Assembly (NCBI GenBank): GCA_003518475.1
Contig: DOYO01000150.1
Coordinates: 2,508-9,558 of the forward strand
DNA from: Acholeplasmataceae bacterium
GTDB lineage: Bacteria > Bacillota_I > Bacilli_A > Acholeplasmatales > Acholeplasmataceae
Direction of reading: 5' to 3'
Length of the DNA: 7,051 nucleotides
Under the pieces are notes generated by a model. It was given only the letters and a program-made list of their open reading frames with translations, had not been told where the DNA came from and searched no databases. Position numbers and translations under genes: made by a program. Below are positions 5,891-7,051 of this stretch, piece after piece; the first letter of the stretch is position 1, and each line of letters begins with the position of its first letter.

Positions 5891-6028
5891 AAAATAGTAA
5901 CACCTTAAAGGATAAAGATTTCACTACCTTTATGTTATCTATAATACATGATACAATGATAACAAAGAGATTTTGATTACAAGTAAAAATATTTAATCAA
6001 AACAATCACGAATTGAGGTATTCATTAT
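5891..6028 (+). promoter_or_regulatory. Promoter and leader region of the membrane-protein gene
   Basis: A perfect TATAAT lies at 5940-5945, with only a poor -35 (TTTCAC at 5919-5924, 15-base spacer). TACAAT at 5952-5957 is a second choice. Short inverted repeats overlap this site (TAAAGG 5906-5911 with CCTTTA 5927-5932, or ATAAAG 5912-5917 with CTTTAT 5928-5933). The leader then holds a 9-bp inverted repeat (5971-6002) and ends in GAGG at 6015-6018, 10 bases before the ATG. Confidence 0.4.
5971..6002. repeat. 9-bp inverted repeat in the leader of the membrane-protein gene
   Basis: TTTTGATTA (5971-5979) and TAATCAAAA (5994-6002) match perfectly around a 14-base AT-rich spacer. No T-run follows, so it is not a terminator. 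It could be an operator just downstream of the -10 boxes or a weak leader hairpin. It ends 12 bases before the ribosome site. Confidence 0.5.
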
Positions 6029-7051
6029 ATGAAACTCTTGTTTAAAAAAACATGGTTCATTTCAACATTAATCATTGGTTTATTGATGATTGTGTTTTTT
6101 GTGAATCTTTGGATTTTATCGCTAAAAATGACATCACCACACCAAGATGACAATTTTTGGTTATTAGCAAATAACCTATCTGATGGTGGTTATCTCAATA
6201 TCGTTGCATTGATCTTTGTGTGGGCATTTTATATATCGATTATTCCAATACTTTTATCTGGTTATAGCTTATTAAAAAAGAAGAATTGGGGATTTGTTAT
6301 TGCTGTCGCTTATTTTCTCGGATTTGAATCTGGGTTAATTGTTTTCCAATCGATTAATAATTATTTATCCATTTTTGCATTAATCCTGATCATTATCAAC
6401 ATCATTTTCGTCGTGGGCACTTTTGTCTTGCTTGTTTTTAGGAAAAAGCAACTTAACTTAACAAAAGATCTGCAAAACAGTGGCAAAGAACTTCAACCAA
6501 ATCAAGCTAAGATTCCTTTGTATATATTGCTCATTGATATTTTTTCAGTCGTTGCTTTCTTAACAACCTTCATCATCCCGTTATACTCATCGGGAGAACC
6601 TGGATCAATTTATAATGCCACCATCATCCGTGTATTATTTTTGGGAGACACGAATATCACGATGATCATTTATTTTCTCGTCAATTTTTCAATCTTTTTA
6701 GGTATTTTCCTATATTTAGCAAAATGCTTGTCTTATTACTATTTCGACAAAGAAAGATTCATCAATAAATCAAAAACATTGGTTTCATACGCTTTTAGTG
6801 CTACTTTAATATTTTTCTTGACGGGATTAATCATGGATATATTTTTTACACTCGGTGGTGATACCGTTCAGACAATCTCATTTATTCCAATGCTATTGAT
6901 GTGTGTGGTGATTTTTGCATATTCCATTTTATTAGGTAAATATAACGTTGGGTATTTGGTATTATCTAAAGAAAGTAAAATAAGATATGCTAAAATCGAA
7001 CCCTTATTTTATGTGATCGTATTGACCTCTGTTACCGTATTGATGCTGCTG
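6029..7051 (+). CDS. Polytopic membrane protein, function unknown, 3' end outside window
   Basis: The frame is open from an ATG with GAGG 10 bases upstream to the window edge: 341 residues with no stop. The sequence is strongly hydrophobic. Predicted membrane segments lie near residues 9-31, 55-80, 88-107, 113-137, 162-187, 211-233, 251-273, 283-303 and from 325 on. A basic cluster (LKKKNWG, 82-88) and a charged loop (RKKQLNLTKDLQNSGKELQP, 138-157) are probably cytoplasmic. The first residues (MKLLFKKTWF) look like an uncleaved first segment and not a cleavable signal. No transporter or kinase motif is visible in this part; a soluble signalling domain could follow outside the window. It is transcribed away from the insertion sequence, whose presence upstream could alter its expression. 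It is surely coding, but the family is not recognised. Confidence 0.85.
   Translation, partial: MKLLFKKTWFISTLIIGLLMIVFFVNLWILSLKMTSPHQDDNFWLLANNLSDGGYLNIVALIFVWAFYISIIPILLSGYSLLKKKNWGFVIAVAYFLGFESGLIVFQSINNYLSIFALILIIINIIFVVGTFVLLVFRKKQLNLTKDLQNSGKELQPNQAKIPLYILLIDIFSVVAFLTTFIIPLYSSGEPGSIYNATIIRVLFLGDTNITMIIYFLVNFSIFLGIFLYLAKCLSYYYFDKERFINKSKTLVSYAFSATLIFFLTGLIMDIFFTLGGDTVQTISFIPMLLMCVVIFAYSILLGKYNVGYLVLSKESKIRYAKIEPLFYVIVLTSVTVLMLL

Noticed and set aside
5655..5891. Rightward 78-codon frame across the transposase start
   Set aside because: It is antisense to the transposase N-terminus and to the structured upstream region, and its protein shows no family features. The open frame is better explained as a shadow.

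Overview
The window comes from an AT-rich (roughly one third G+C by eye) bacterial chromosome. It looks like a low-G+C Firmicute or a Mollicutes relative that uses the standard genetic code, for example an Acholeplasma-, Haloplasma- or Izemoplasma-like lineage. Long frames encode Trp as TGG, no internal TGA is needed, Shine-Dalgarno sites are AGGAG/GAGG-like, and there is a Gram-positive-style lipoprotein. The taxonomy is inference from composition and gene style only.

Layout. At the left (56-778, +) is a small cytoplasmic protein with degenerate leucine-rich repeats. Facing it (994-3969, -) is a 991-residue acidic secreted lipoprotein with its own extended -10 promoter and a strong intrinsic terminator whose hairpin contains the stop codon. 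A 490-bp intergenic stretch (3970-4459) follows. It holds the lipoprotein promoter, a perfect 16-bp palindrome, a 20-bp-spaced direct repeat and the 3' flank of an insertion sequence. An intact IS110-family transposase occupies 4460-5683 (-). Its upstream non-coding end (5684 to about 5890) carries a 16-bp direct repeat inside foldable stem-loops, where IS110 elements are known to encode a bridge RNA. At the right (6029 to the window end, +) starts a polytopic membrane protein of unknown function, truncated by the window edge.

The most unusual signal is at 4371-4607 on the + strand, antisense to the 3' end of the transposase. A run of six hairpins, almost without spacers, ends in a hairpin with a T-tract and is preceded by a TTGACA-type promoter. 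Many stems extend through G-U pairs that are possible only in the + strand RNA, so the structure belongs to an antisense RNA and not to the transposase mRNA. I do not recognise it as a known RNA family.

How the parts relate. The insertion sequence lies between two divergent host genes (lipoprotein leftwards, membrane protein rightwards). Both appear to keep their own promoters. The only elements likely to act together are the transposase, its presumed upstream guide RNA and the antisense RNA. The host genes show no evident shared pathway.
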